From assembly GCA_030540395.1 (NCBI GenBank), contig JAUNWI010000005.1, forward strand, positions 62,001 to 126,000: a DNA stretch of 64,000 bases, in the 5' to 3' direction. This stretch comes from Phascolarctobacterium sp. Its GTDB lineage: Bacteria > Bacillota > Negativicutes > Acidaminococcales > Acidaminococcaceae. Within the stretch, counting starts at the first letter, position 1; every line of letters starts with the position of its first letter. Under the pieces are notes generated by a model, which was not told where the DNA came from, searched no databases, and worked only from the letters and a program-made list of their open reading frames with translations. This document shows, piece by piece, positions 51,201 through 60,248 of this stretch. Position numbers and translations under genes: made by a program.

Positions 51201-52139
51201 ATGGAAATAGTAGATAAATTATTAAATCATTCTCGTCTTGCATTATCTAAGGCAATCACTGCTGTTGAAAATGAATACGATGACGCTGTCAAAATTATGA
51301 CAGAGATCTATCCTCATACTGGTAATGCGTATGTAATTGGTATCACTGGCCCTCCGGGTGCTGGTAAAAGTACTTTAACTGATAAACTTGCTAAAGAATA
51401 TCGCAAACGCGGTAAAACTGTAGGCATCGTAGCGATTGACCCTACTAGCCCGTATTCTGGCGGTGCTATTCTTGGTGACCGTATTAGAATGATGGATCTG
51501 ATGGCGGATGAAGGCATCTTCGTTCGTTCTATGGCTACCCGTGGCAGCCTTGGCGGCCTGTCTCAAAAAGCAGGTGACGCTGTAAAACTAATGGACGCTT
51601 ATGGCATGGACGTAATCATTATCGAGACCGTAGGTGTAGGCCAATCTGAGGTTGATATTGTTAAGACCGCAGATACCACCATGGTTGTTGTTATCCCCGG
51701 TATGGGCGATGACATCCAGGCTATTAAAGCAGGTATACTTGAAATCGGTGACCTTTTCACGATTAACAAAGCTGACCGTGAAGGTACAGACAAGCTCAAC
51801 ATTGAGATTGAAATGATGCTCGAATTAAATCCCGAACATGTTGGCTGGCGTCCTCCGATTAACAGGACCATTGCTAGCAAGGGTGAAGGTATAGAGGCTG
51901 TTGTGGACTCCATCGAGGCTCACAAGGCATATTTGATTGACTCCGGTAAATTGAACGATATCCGCAAAAAACGTATTAAAAACGAAGTTGAGGCTATGCT
52001 CAATGACCGCGTAAATCGCTACATCGACAAAGAAGTTATTCAAACTGCGGAATTTGATGCTCTTGTTGTAAGAATGCAATCCCGTGAGATTGAACCTTAC
52101 TCTGTCGTTGATGATATTGTTGGTAAAGTTTTGAAATAA
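51201..52139 (+). CDS. meaB: Methylmalonyl-CoA mutase-associated GTPase MeaB/ArgK
   Basis: G-protein chaperone that loads and protects the B12 cofactor of the mutase. The 312-residue SIMIBI GTPase has Walker A GPPGAGKST (residues 50-58), the DPTSPYSGGAILGDRIRM switch region, ETVGVGQSEVDI and the NKADREGTD base-recognition motif. Its codon choice is less biased than that of the flanking enzyme genes (for example GGT and TTA occur often), consistent with a lower demand. Confidence 0.95.
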   Translation: MEIVDKLLNHSRLALSKAITAVENEYDDAVKIMTEIYPHTGNAYVIGITGPPGAGKSTLTDKLAKEYRKRGKTVGIVAIDPTSPYSGGAILGDRIRMMDLMADEGIFVRSMATRGSLGGLSQKAGDAVKLMDAYGMDVIIIETVGVGQSEVDIVKTADTTMVVVIPGMGDDIQAIKAGILEIGDLFTINKADREGTDKLNIEIEMMLELNPEHVGWRPPINRTIASKGEGIEAVVDSIEAHKAYLIDSGKLNDIRKKRIKNEVEAMLNDRVNRYIDKEVIQTAEFDALVVRMQSREIEPYSVVDDIVGKVLK

Positions 52140-52175
52140 AACCACCAAAATTACATTTTTTAGGAGGAATTTATT

Positions 52176-52607
52176 ATGGCATTCAAAACTATTTGTGTTG
52201 ACCACGTAGGTATCGCTTGCGCTGGTACTCTGGAAGAAGCTGCTAAAATTTACACTGAGGCTCTGGGCTTGAAAGCTACCGGTACCGAAGAAGTTAAAGA
52301 ACAAGGCGTTGCTACCATTTTCGTTCCCTGCGGCGAAACCCTGATCGAACTCCTCGTTGACATTACCGAAAACGGCGACGGCCCTATCGGCAAATATGTT
52401 GCTAAAAATGGCCCTGGCATCCAACATATGGCTCTGCGCGTTGACGACATCAAAGCTGCTATTGCTGACCTGCAAGAAGCTGGCGTTCGCATGATCGACA
52501 AAGCTCCCCGCAATGGTGCTGGCCAAATGAAGATTGCCTTCATTCACCCGAAATCTGCTGGCTGCCTGTTGGAAATCTGCCAACCCATGGCTACCTATGT
52601 TGACTAA
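52176..52607 (+). CDS. mce: Methylmalonyl-CoA epimerase
   Basis: Interconverts (R)- and (S)-methylmalonyl-CoA so that the decarboxylase can use the mutase product. The 143-residue VOC-fold protein has VDHVGIACAGTLEEAAKIYTE at the start, the metal-ligand Glu in ETLIELLVD, HMALRVDDI and the C-terminal PKSAGCLLEICQP. AGGAGG precedes the ATG. It sits between meaB and mmdA, completing the route. Confidence 0.95.
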   Translation: MAFKTICVDHVGIACAGTLEEAAKIYTEALGLKATGTEEVKEQGVATIFVPCGETLIELLVDITENGDGPIGKYVAKNGPGIQHMALRVDDIKAAIADLQEAGVRMIDKAPRNGAGQMKIAFIHPKSAGCLLEICQPMATYVD

Positions 52608-52665
52608 TTTACAAGCTTAGCTGGTAAATTTCTAGATTTAGGTTAAATTATTTTTGATACATTGT

Positions 52666-52696
52666 GCTGAAGGCATACACGAGATATGCCTTCAGC
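52666..52696 (+). other. Strong intercistronic hairpin without T tract (3)
   Basis: Perfect 12-bp inverted repeat GCTGAAGGCATA / TATGCCTTCAGC with a 7-nt loop, followed by ATATGTATATAAATT. It lies between mce and mmdA. Confidence 0.65.
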
Positions 52697-52742
52697 ATAT
52701 GTATATAAATTTGTTCTCCCAAATATGATGGAGGTGTAAGAT

Positions 52743-54269
52743 TTGTCTACTCAAGAAAGAATTGAGAAAATGCTCAAAAAAGCCGAAGTAATTCTGGCTG
52801 CTGGCGGCGAAAAACGTGTTGCTAAACAACATGAAGCTGGCAAAATGACTGCTCGCGAAAGAATCGCTGCACTGCTCGACGAAGGTTCCTTCGTAGAATT
52901 GGACCGTTTCGTTCGTCATCGTTGCACTAACTTCGGTCAAGAAAAGAAAGAACTTCCGGGTGAAGGCGTTACCACCGGTTACGGCACTGTAGATGGCCGT
53001 CTGGTTTATGTATTCGCACAAGACTTCACCGTAGAAGGTGGCTCTCTTGGCGAAATGCACGCTGCTAAGATTGTTAAGGTTCAACGCCTGGCTCTGAAAA
53101 TGGGCGCTCCGTTGGTTGGCCTGAACGATTCCGGCGGTGCTCGTATTCAAGAAGCTATCGACGCTCTGGCTGGCTATGGTAAGATCTTCTTCGAAAACAC
53201 CATCGCTTCTGGCGTTATCCCCCAAATCTCTGCAATCATGGGTCCCTCCGCAGGCGGCGCTGTATACAGCCCGGCTCTGACCGACTTCATCTACATGGTA
53301 AAGAACACCTCCAAGATGTTCATTACCGGCCCTGCAGTAGTTAAATCCGTAACCGGTGAAGATGTAACCCAAGAACAACTGGGTGGCGCTATGACCCACA
53401 ACAGCACTTCTGGTGTTGCTCACTTCGCTGCTGAAAACGACGAAGACTGCCTGCAACAAATTCGTTACCTGCTGAGCTTCCTGCCCTCCAACAACATGGA
53501 AGGGGCTCCGATCGTTGAAACTGGCGACGATCCGATGCGTACTGCAGATCACCTGAACACCCTGCTGCCTGATAACTCCAACCAAGCATACGACATGTAT
53601 GAAGTTATCAAAGCAATCGTTGATAACGGCGAATACTATGAAAACCAAAAATACTGGGCAACCAACATCATCACTTGCTTTGCTCGTATGGATGGTCAAA
53701 CCATCGGTATCATTGCTAACCAACCGAAAGTTATGGCTGGCTGCTTGGACATCAATGCTTCCGATAAATCCGCTCGTTTCATCCGCTTCTGCGACGCTTT
53801 CGGCATTCCTCTGCTGAACCTGGTTGACGTTCCTGGCTTCCTGCCTGGCTGCAACCAAGAATATGGCGGCATCATCCGTCACGGCGCTAAGATGCTGTAT
53901 GCTTACTCTGAAGCAACTGTTCCCAAAATTACTCTGGTAACCCGTAAAGCTTACGGCGGTTCCTACCTGGCAATGTGCTCTCAAGACTTGGGCGCTGACC
54001 AAGTTATTGCATGGCCGACCGCTGAAATCGCAGTTATGGGTCCTGCTGGCGCAGCTAACATCATCTTCAAGAAAGATCCCGATGTTGAAGCTAAGACCAA
54101 AGAGTATATCGACAACTTCGCTACTCCGTACCAAGCAGCAATGCGCGGCATGGTTGACATGGTTATCGAACCGAAAAACTCTCGTCCCACCATCATCAAC
54201 GCTCTGCAAATGCTGGAAAGCAAACGCGAAACCCGTCCGGCAAAACGCCACGGCAACATTCCTTTGTAA
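52743..54269 (+). CDS. mmdA: Methylmalonyl-CoA decarboxylase alpha subunit (carboxyltransferase)
   Basis: Transfers the carboxyl group of (S)-methylmalonyl-CoA to the biotin carrier, releasing propionyl-CoA. The 508-residue crotonase-like carboxyltransferase has MTARERIAALLDEGSF, GLNDSGGARIQEAIDAL, GPSAGGAVYSPAL, VDVPGFLPG and the second oxyanion-hole TRKAYGGSYLAM. It starts with TTG after GGAGGTG. It is cytosolic, attached to the membrane part through MmdD. Strong codon bias is seen. Confidence 0.97.
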   Translation: MSTQERIEKMLKKAEVILAAGGEKRVAKQHEAGKMTARERIAALLDEGSFVELDRFVRHRCTNFGQEKKELPGEGVTTGYGTVDGRLVYVFAQDFTVEGGSLGEMHAAKIVKVQRLALKMGAPLVGLNDSGGARIQEAIDALAGYGKIFFENTIASGVIPQISAIMGPSAGGAVYSPALTDFIYMVKNTSKMFITGPAVVKSVTGEDVTQEQLGGAMTHNSTSGVAHFAAENDEDCLQQIRYLLSFLPSNNMEGAPIVETGDDPMRTADHLNTLLPDNSNQAYDMYEVIKAIVDNGEYYENQKYWATNIITCFARMDGQTIGIIANQPKVMAGCLDINASDKSARFIRFCDAFGIPLLNLVDVPGFLPGCNQEYGGIIRHGAKMLYAYSEATVPKITLVTRKAYGGSYLAMCSQDLGADQVIAWPTAEIAVMGPAGAANIIFKKDPDVEAKTKEYIDNFATPYQAAMRGMVDMVIEPKNSRPTIINALQMLESKRETRPAKRHGNIPL

Positions 54270-54325
54270 TTCACAGGCGGCTTAGCGCTTAAAACCCTAT
54301 TTTAAGATAAGATGAGGTGAAATAA

Positions 54326-54679
54326 ATGGGTCCTGTTACCACTAACCCTTGGCTGATCGCTCTGATCAACATGACCATCGTATTCGGCGTTTTGATTGCG
54401 TTGGGCGTTATGATGAGCCTTCTGCAAGTAATCGATCCGACTAAAAAAAAAGTTGCTAAACCGGCAGTAGCTCCTACCCCGGCAGCAGCTCCGGCACCGG
54501 CAGCAGTTGCTGCTGCACCGGTACAAGATGACAGCGAAATCATCGCTGTTATCGCAGCAGCAGTAGCAGCATGCGGCTGCAGCGCTGAACAAATCGCTTG
54601 CATCCGTCGTGTTAAATCCGATGCTTGGAATGTAAATGCTCGTGCTGAAGCTATCAGCGTTCGTAAAGAATGCTTCTAA
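54326..54679 (+). CDS. mmdD: Methylmalonyl-CoA decarboxylase delta subunit
   Basis: Small anchor that ties the carboxyltransferase to the sodium pump, like OadG. The 117 residues have one N-terminal membrane helix (about 8-32), a KKK stop-transfer, an Ala/Pro linker at about 46-68 and a charged C-terminal segment ending WNVNARAEAISVRKE, the part that grips MmdA in known systems. AGGTGA precedes the ATG. Confidence 0.9.
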   Translation: MGPVTTNPWLIALINMTIVFGVLIALGVMMSLLQVIDPTKKKVAKPAVAPTPAAAPAPAAVAAAPVQDDSEIIAVIAAAVAACGCSAEQIACIRRVKSDAWNVNARAEAISVRKECF

Positions 54680-54757
54680 TGCTATAAAGCATTATTGATT
54701 TGCAAGTTTGCAATTTAATTTTTAAAAAAAATCGAGATTTTAAGGAGGATTATATCC

Positions 54758-55075
54758 ATGAAAAAGTATACTATCACCGTTAATGGTACCGCATACGAAG
54801 TTGAAGTTGAAGAAGCTGGCGTTGTAGCTTCTGCTCCGAAAGCTGCTGCTCCGGTTGCTGCTGGCGCTACCACCGTTTCCGCTCCGATGCCCGGCAAAGT
54901 TCTGTCCGTTAACGTTAAAGTTGGCGACGCAGTTAAAGCTGGCGACGTTCTGATGATTCTGGAAGCTATGAAGATGCAAAACGAAATCATGGCTCCGGCT
55001 GACGGCACTGTATCTGACGTTCGCGTTTCCGCAGGCCAAACCGTTGGTACCGGCGACGTTATGATCGTTATGTAA
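54758..55075 (+). CDS. mmdC: Methylmalonyl-CoA decarboxylase gamma subunit (biotin carrier)
   Basis: Carries the carboxyl group on biotin from MmdA to MmdB. The 105 residues have an N-terminal strand region, an Ala/Pro linker at about 28-41 and a biotinyl domain with EAMKMQNE, whose Lys72 is the biotinylation site. The linker is shorter than that of many oxaloacetate decarboxylase chains. It depends on biotin, hence on bioB at 32034 and a ligase outside the window. Confidence 0.96.
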   Translation: MKKYTITVNGTAYEVEVEEAGVVASAPKAAAPVAAGATTVSAPMPGKVLSVNVKVGDAVKAGDVLMILEAMKMQNEIMAPADGTVSDVRVSAGQTVGTGDVMIVM

Positions 55076-55132
55076 TTTTTAGCTGATAGTTCGCAATATC
55101 AGTTATAAATTAACTTAGTACCCTGATCCTTT

Positions 55133-55159
55133 GGAGGGCCTCTATCCCGGAGGCCTTCC
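55133..55159 (+). other. Strong intercistronic hairpin without T tract (4)
   Basis: GGAGGGCCTC / GAGGCCTTCC, 10 bp with one G-T pair and a 7-nt loop, followed by ACAAATTG. It lies between mmdC and mmdB and could reduce expression of the membrane pump relative to the soluble subunits. Confidence 0.6.
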
Positions 55160-55186
55160 ACAAATTGAAAATTGGGAGGATATTAA

Positions 55187-56314
55187 ATGGAAGCATTTCT
55201 CGTTGCTTTAGCATCCGTTTGGGCAGACTCCGGTTTCTCCGCTTTGACCGGCGGCCACGTAATCATGATCATCGTTGGTCTTGTTCTTCTGTACATGGCT
55301 ATTGGCAAAGGCTTTGAGCCCCTGCTGCTCTCTCCGATCGCTTTTGGTTGTATTCTGGCTAACATTCCTAAAAACGGTTTCGAACAACCTGGCGTTATGT
55401 CCGTAATCGCATACGGCATTCACCACGAAGTATTCCCTCCGTTGATCTTCTTGGGCGTAGGCGCAATGACCGACTTTGGTCCTCTGCTGGCTAACCCCAA
55501 AACCTTGCTGCTTGGTGCTGCTGCACAAGGCGGTGTATTCGTAGCTTTGCTCGGCGCTATGCTGCTGGGCTTCTCCGTACAAGAAGCTGCTGCTATCGGT
55601 ATCATCGGTGGTGCTGACGGCCCGACTTCTATCTACCTGGCTGCTAAAATGGCTCCCCAACTGTTGGGCGCTATCGCTGTAGCTGCTTACTCCTACATGT
55701 CTTTGGTTCCCCTGATTCAGCCTCCTATCATGATGCTTTGCACCACTGAAGCTGACCGCAAAATTGTTATGAAACAATTGCGCCCGGTTTCCCGCTTCGA
55801 AAAGATCGCATTCCCGATCATGTGCACCATCGTTATCTCCTTGCTGTTGCCTTCCGTAACCGCATTGATTGGTATGCTGATGCTTGGTAACCTGTTCAAA
55901 GAAGCAGGCTGCTTGGATCGTCTGTCCGATACCGCACAAAACGCTATGATGAACATCGTAACCATCATGCTGGCTACCGGTACTGGCTGCACCATGTCCG
56001 CTGAATCCTTCTTGAACTATCAAACCATCCTGATCATCTGCTTGGGCCTGGTAGCATTCATTGCTGGTACTGCAATGGGCGCTATTTTCGGTACCCTGAT
56101 GTGCAAACTGGATGGCGGCCAAACCAACCCGCTGATCGGTTCTGCAGGTGTATCTGCAGTTCCTATGGCTGCTCGTGTATCTCAAAAAGTTGGTCAAAAG
56201 TGCAACCCTGCTAACTTCCTGCTGATGCACGCTATGGGCCCCAACGTAGCAGGCGTTATCGGTACTGCAGTAGCTGCTGGTACCATGCTGGCTATGATCG
56301 GTCCTGTTAAATAA
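55187..56314 (+). CDS. mmdB: Methylmalonyl-CoA decarboxylase beta subunit (Na+-pump)
   Basis: Polytopic membrane protein that decarboxylates carboxybiotin and moves Na+ outward, the energy-conserving step of succinate fermentation. The 375 residues have about nine to eleven helices. [25 protein letters not shown] and [14 protein letters not shown] carry the conserved Asp of the sodium site, and the later [18 protein letters not shown] holds further pump residues. The sequence is near-typical for the OadB/MmdB/GcdB family. It ends the operon, and a strong terminator follows. Confidence 0.97.
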   Translation: MEAFLVALASVWADSGFSALTGGHVIMIIVGLVLLYMAIGKGFEPLLLSPIAFGCILANIPKNGFEQPGVMSVIAYGIHHEVFPPLIFLGVGAMTDFGPLLANPKTLLLGAAAQGGVFVALLGAMLLGFSVQEAAAIGIIGGADGPTSIYLAAKMAPQLLGAIAVAAYSYMSLVPLIQPPIMMLCTTEADRKIVMKQLRPVSRFEKIAFPIMCTIVISLLLPSVTALIGMLMLGNLFKEAGCLDRLSDTAQNAMMNIVTIMLATGTGCTMSAESFLNYQTILIICLGLVAFIAGTAMGAIFGTLMCKLDGGQTNPLIGSAGVSAVPMAARVSQKVGQKCNPANFLLMHAMGPNVAGVIGTAVAAGTMLAMIGPVK

Positions 56315-56332
56315 TTAAATTATTTAGCTATT

Positions 56333-56363
56333 AAAGAGCTCACCTTATGGTGAGCTCTTTTTT
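56333..56363 (+). terminator. Terminator of the succinate-to-propionate operon
   Basis: AAAGAGCTCACC / GGTGAGCTCTTT perfect 12-bp stem with a 4-nt loop and further T. This is the only hairpin in the operon with a proper T tract. Confidence 0.95.
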
Positions 56364-56506
56364 ATGTTTCGAGTTTTGTTAACACGATAAACTGAATTAA
56401 AAAAGGGCAAGAAAATCTTAAGTGAAAAATCATCAGAAATTCTACTATTTTAGTCATCTTTGTTGTATAATGAAGAAGTAATCTAAGAAAAGGAAGTAGA
56501 AGCTAC

Positions 56507-58231
56507 GTGCAAAATTTTACTATCTCAAAACAGTTTTTCCGTGATGTATGGTTTCTTACTAAAAGCTATTGGCAGTCTGAAGAAAAGAAAAAAGCTTTCT
56601 TTTTGTTGGCCTGTATAATTACACTAACCCTAGGCATAGTATATATGCTGGTGCTACTTAACCAGTGGAATAATCGTTTTTATAGTGCACTCCAAAATTA
56701 TGCAACAGACATAATTTTTCATGAGCTATATGTATTTTCTGGCTTAGCTGCTGTCTACATCATTCTAGCAGTATATTCCTACTATCTCCAGCAGTGCTTA
56801 ATTATTAATTGGCGTAAGTGGCTTACAGCACGCTTTTTGGAAACATGGCTTAAAAATAAAACTTATTATAACCTGCAGATGTTTGGCAAGGATACTGATA
56901 ACCCAGATCAGCGTATATCTGAGGATGTGCGCCTTTTTGTGGAAATGACACTGGGCTTTACAGTGGGCATTATTAAAGCCTTCTGTACCTTTGCATCCTT
57001 TGTAGTTATACTGTACAGTATGTCAGGCCCTCTGAAATTTTCCCTCATGGGGCGGGAAATAACTATTAATGGTTATCTTTTCTGGGCATCCTTGCTATAT
57101 TCAATTGCAGGCACCTATGTGACTCATTTAGTGGGTCGCAAGCTAGTACAGTTAAACTTTATACAACAACGCTACGAGGCAGATTTTCGATTTGCCATGA
57201 TTCGCTTGCGTGAAAGTGCTGAGAATGTTGCCTTCTACCGGGGTGAAGCTCAAGAAGGTATAGTATTCAAAGATAGATTTAAGCTTTTAATAGACAACTT
57301 TTGGAAGCTAGTTAATAAACAAAAACAGCTGGTTTGGCTAAACTCCGGCTATAGTCAAATTGCTATTATCTTTCCCTTTGTGGCAGCTATGAATCGCTAC
57401 CTTAGTAAGGAATTCACATTGGGTAGTTTAATGCAGGTGGCCAGCGCCTTTGGTCGCGTGCAGGATTCGCTGTCCTATTTTGTAGATATGTACGCTAGCT
57501 TGGCCCAGTGGCAAGCTGTTGTTATGCGTCTTACCTACTTTGGCAGGCACATGCAGGAGGTTGCAGCGGAAGCAGAACGCTTCCATGTGGAACGTTTCGC
57601 AACCTCTACGGCTGTTAGTGCTGATAATATGCAGATTAATCTTCCAGATGGGTCTCCCTTATTGCAGAACATTAGCTTTACGCTCCATCCGGGAGCTAAT
57701 GTTTTGATTAAGGGTGTGAGCGGTAGTGGTAAAAGCACCCTGCTTCGTGCCATTGCTGGCATTTGGCCCTTTGTAGAGGGCAAGATTAATATGCCCAAGA
57801 CGGACGAGTTAATGTTTATTCCACAAAAGCCCTATATTCCCTTGGGAACATTGCGAGAAGCCTTGCTCTATCCTGGAACTAAGCCAATGAGTGTCGAGGA
57901 GCTGAAGCAGCTAATGCATACTTGCCAAATCGGTTATTTGGAAGATAAGCTGGATTTAGTCGCAGATTGGAGCCATGTGCTATCTGTGGGTGAGCAGCAA
58001 CGCTTAGCCTTTGTGCGAGCTCATATCCAACAGCCTCTGTGGCTCTTTTTGGATGAAGCAACCTCAGCTTTGGATGAAGAAACTGAGGCTAAGATGTATG
58101 GATTATTGGGCGAGTGTTTGACCAATACAACTGTGGTCAGTGTCGGACATCGTAGTACTTTGAATCATTTTCATCAACTAGTACTACGTTTGGATAAAAA
58201 CGCACATAGTGTGCAGCTAGAACAAATATAA
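56507..58231 (+). CDS. SbmA/BacA-like ABC transporter with fused ATPase (YddA/Rv1819c type)
   Basis: The 574 residues have an N-terminal SbmA/BacA-like membrane domain of about 320 residues (WNNRFYSALQNY, NWRKWLTARFLETWLKN, NPDQRISEDVRLF, ESAENVAFYRGE). An ABC domain follows with Walker A GVSGSGKST, FIPQKPYIPLGTLREALLYP, signature LSVGEQQRLAFVRA and Walker B LWLFLDEATSALDE. Family members transport peptides, fatty acyl compounds or, in Mycobacterium, cobalamin. It starts with GTG, and the ribosome site GGAAG is weak. A TATAAT at 56466-56471 may serve it. Substrate here is unknown; its place after a B12-dependent operon makes cobalamin a fair guess only. Confidence 0.82.
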   Translation: MQNFTISKQFFRDVWFLTKSYWQSEEKKKAFFLLACIITLTLGIVYMLVLLNQWNNRFYSALQNYATDIIFHELYVFSGLAAVYIILAVYSYYLQQCLIINWRKWLTARFLETWLKNKTYYNLQMFGKDTDNPDQRISEDVRLFVEMTLGFTVGIIKAFCTFASFVVILYSMSGPLKFSLMGREITINGYLFWASLLYSIAGTYVTHLVGRKLVQLNFIQQRYEADFRFAMIRLRESAENVAFYRGEAQEGIVFKDRFKLLIDNFWKLVNKQKQLVWLNSGYSQIAIIFPFVAAMNRYLSKEFTLGSLMQVASAFGRVQDSLSYFVDMYASLAQWQAVVMRLTYFGRHMQEVAAEAERFHVERFATSTAVSADNMQINLPDGSPLLQNISFTLHPGANVLIKGVSGSGKSTLLRAIAGIWPFVEGKINMPKTDELMFIPQKPYIPLGTLREALLYPGTKPMSVEELKQLMHTCQIGYLEDKLDLVADWSHVLSVGEQQRLAFVRAHIQQPLWLFLDEATSALDEETEAKMYGLLGECLTNTTVVSVGHRSTLNHFHQLVLRLDKNAHSVQLEQI

Positions 58232-58245
58232 GGAGGCAGAAACCT

Positions 58246-59451
58246 ATGTTACCCATGCAAATTGCACCGAATATTTATGATGTGGGCGTACAGGATTGGG
58301 CTGTGCGCGATTTTCACGGTTATAAAACTGAGCGAGGAGCTACTTATAATTCCTACTTGATCATGGATGAAAAAATCACCTTGATAGATACAGTAAAGGC
58401 ACCCTTTGCGGAAGAGCTTTTGCGCAACATCAGCAAGGTAACTCCTTTGGAGAGCATTGATTATATTATTATCAACCATGTGGAGCCTGACCACAGCGGT
58501 GCTATGCCTGCTTTGGCTAAAGCTTGCCCCAATGCGAAGTTCATTATTTCCATGGCTGGCAAGAATGAAGCTATTCAGCATTATGGCGATATCTTCGACT
58601 TCGAAGTTGTGAAGGATGGTGCCACCTTGAATATTGGTAAGCGCAATTTGGTGTTTGCTATGATGACCATGCTACATTGGCCTGATAGCATGGCTACCTA
58701 TTGCGTAGAAGATAAAATTCTTTTCTCTAATGATGCTTTTGGTGAGCATTATGCTACCAGCAAGCGCTTTGATGATGAGGTTGACGAGGCAGAGCTTTTC
58801 TATGAAGCACGCAAATATTTCGCGAACATCCTTTGGCCTTATGCCAAGTTAATTGGCAAAGCCATCACTAAGGTTGGCGGTTTGGAGATTAAAATGATTG
58901 CTCCGAGTCACGGCGTAGTATGGCGCAAAAACATCGCCAAAATTGTGGACTGCTATAGCAAATGGGGCCAAGGCGTCTGCGATGGCAGCCTTGTTATTGC
59001 TTATGACAGCATGTGGGGCGGCACAGAAAAATTGGCCCGTGCTATCGCTCGCGGTGCTCAAAAGGCTGGGGTAGAGGTAAAGGTATACAAGCTAAGTGCT
59101 ACACCTAATAGCACAGTTGCAGCAGATGTTTTTACTGCTTCCGGACTGTTGGTTGGTTCTCCGACCTTGAACAGCGGCATGATGCCGAGCATGGGTTCCT
59201 TGCTTACCTATTTGAAGGGCTTAGCTCCTACCGGCAAAAAGGTTGCTGCCTTTGGCACCTTTGGCTGGGCTGGCGGCGGGCAAAAGGACATGGAAGAAAT
59301 GCTAGGCAAATTTAGCAAGGAAGTGCTGCCTGGCTTTACCTGCAAATGGACGCCGCAACCCAATAATCTGGAGTCCGCAGAACAATTTGGCTTTGATTTT
59401 GCCCAAAGCTTATTAGAGGATGAGCATGAAGAGTGCCATTGCGCTGACTAA
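58246..59451 (+). CDS. Flavodiiron protein (FprA family)
   Basis: Reduces O2 or NO to harmless products in anaerobes. The 401 residues have a metallo-beta-lactamase-like diiron domain: HVEPDHSG, MLHWPDSM, SNDAFGEHY and APSHGVVWR supply the His/Glu/Asp ligands. A flavodoxin domain follows from about residue 250 (AYDSMWGGTEKLARAI, GSPTLNSGMMPSMGSLL). All ligands I can place are present. AAGGAGG precedes the ATG. It follows the ABC gene by 14 bases and may share its transcript. The electron donor is unknown. Confidence 0.93.
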   Translation: MLPMQIAPNIYDVGVQDWAVRDFHGYKTERGATYNSYLIMDEKITLIDTVKAPFAEELLRNISKVTPLESIDYIIINHVEPDHSGAMPALAKACPNAKFIISMAGKNEAIQHYGDIFDFEVVKDGATLNIGKRNLVFAMMTMLHWPDSMATYCVEDKILFSNDAFGEHYATSKRFDDEVDEAELFYEARKYFANILWPYAKLIGKAITKVGGLEIKMIAPSHGVVWRKNIAKIVDCYSKWGQGVCDGSLVIAYDSMWGGTEKLARAIARGAQKAGVEVKVYKLSATPNSTVAADVFTASGLLVGSPTLNSGMMPSMGSLLTYLKGLAPTGKKVAAFGTFGWAGGGQKDMEEMLGKFSKEVLPGFTCKWTPQPNNLESAEQFGFDFAQSLLEDEHEECHCAD

Positions 59452-59602
59452 AAAGCAAAAGCAAACGAGTCTAACTTCAGTCAAGGAGCTTGGCTTGTGC
59501 TAGGAAAAGTTACTTTTAATTCACCCTTTTGTAATTATTTTCTCTGTGAAAAAACAATTGAATAGTGTATAATAGACACAAGTAAAGTGAAAGCGAGGTC
59601 TT

Positions 59603-60037
59603 ATGATGAATCTTAAGGCGACCAAGTTTACCAATTTTATTAATGAAAGAAATATCAACGTTTTCCAAATGCAGGAAATTGATGGTGATATGCATCCTGT
59701 AGTTTATCGCAGTGCTATGGAGGTTGGCGGCCAAAACCTGCCCACCATGCTCGTTATTGATGACAGCATTTATGTAATGCTGCAGGTACGTGTGGGCGCA
59801 GGCTTGGTTAAGGAATCCAACAAGGCTGCTGTAATGGAGCACATGAATAGCCTGAACGAGAACTACAAGGTTTTCAAATATTATGCTAATGAAAACGGCG
59901 ACATCGTTATTGAAAGCTGCATTCCTACCACTGATGAGGAATTTATGCCCGAGCTGGTGCATGCAGTTATTGATGTAGTGCTGAAGCATTTGAACGAAGA
60001 GTATCCCAAGCTGATGAAAACTGTTTGGTCTAACTAA
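59603..60037 (+). CDS. YbjN-like / type III secretion chaperone-fold protein
   Basis: The 144-residue alpha/beta protein has segments such as NERNINVFQMQEIDGD, LPTMLVIDDSIYVMLQVRVG and a helix near MEHMNSLNENYKVFKYY. It resembles the YbjN family, whose fold matches secretion chaperones and whose role is mostly unclear. It is preceded by TATAAT (59568-59573) and AGCGAGG, and two adjacent ATG codons (59603, 59606) are possible starts. It stands just upstream of the manganese leader. No function is assigned. Confidence 0.65.
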   Translation: MMNLKATKFTNFINERNINVFQMQEIDGDMHPVVYRSAMEVGGQNLPTMLVIDDSIYVMLQVRVGAGLVKESNKAAVMEHMNSLNENYKVFKYYANENGDIVIESCIPTTDEEFMPELVHAVIDVVLKHLNEEYPKLMKTVWSN

Positions 60038-60061
60038 CAGTCTAACAATTACAACTGCTTA

Positions 60062-60213
60062 AATAAAGGGAGTAGCTGGCATGGAAGCTTTATAGCGACC
60101 ATGTTTGCATTGCCGTCAGTACGACTATGTGCTTGCGCAGTAGTCCGGTGATGTGAGTAAATGGCGAGACTTTGTTGCAAATATTTTATTTTGCAGCATG
60201 GCCTCGCCTTTTT
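60062..60213 (+). promoter_or_regulatory. yybP-ykoY (manganese) riboswitch with terminator
   Basis: AAAGGGAGTAGC at the 5' side, the CCGTCAGTACGACT and GTCCGG internal segments, and the closing GGCGAGACTTTG are the conserved pieces of the yybP-ykoY aptamer. A terminator follows: GGCGAG / CTCGCC (60163-60208) with inner TGTTGCAAAAT-like pairing and five T. It precedes a P-type ATPase. In known cases Mn2+ stabilises the aptamer and prevents termination, so the ATPase would be induced by manganese. Confidence 0.85.
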
Positions 60214-60248
60214 ATTTGGTTAGGTGATGCTGAAAGGAGGCATTACAT

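Noticed and set aside
49068-54251. Long minus-strand frames opposite the mutase (536 codons) and mmdA (519 codons)
   Set aside because: Artefacts of strong codon bias in the sense genes; no start signals or family motifs.
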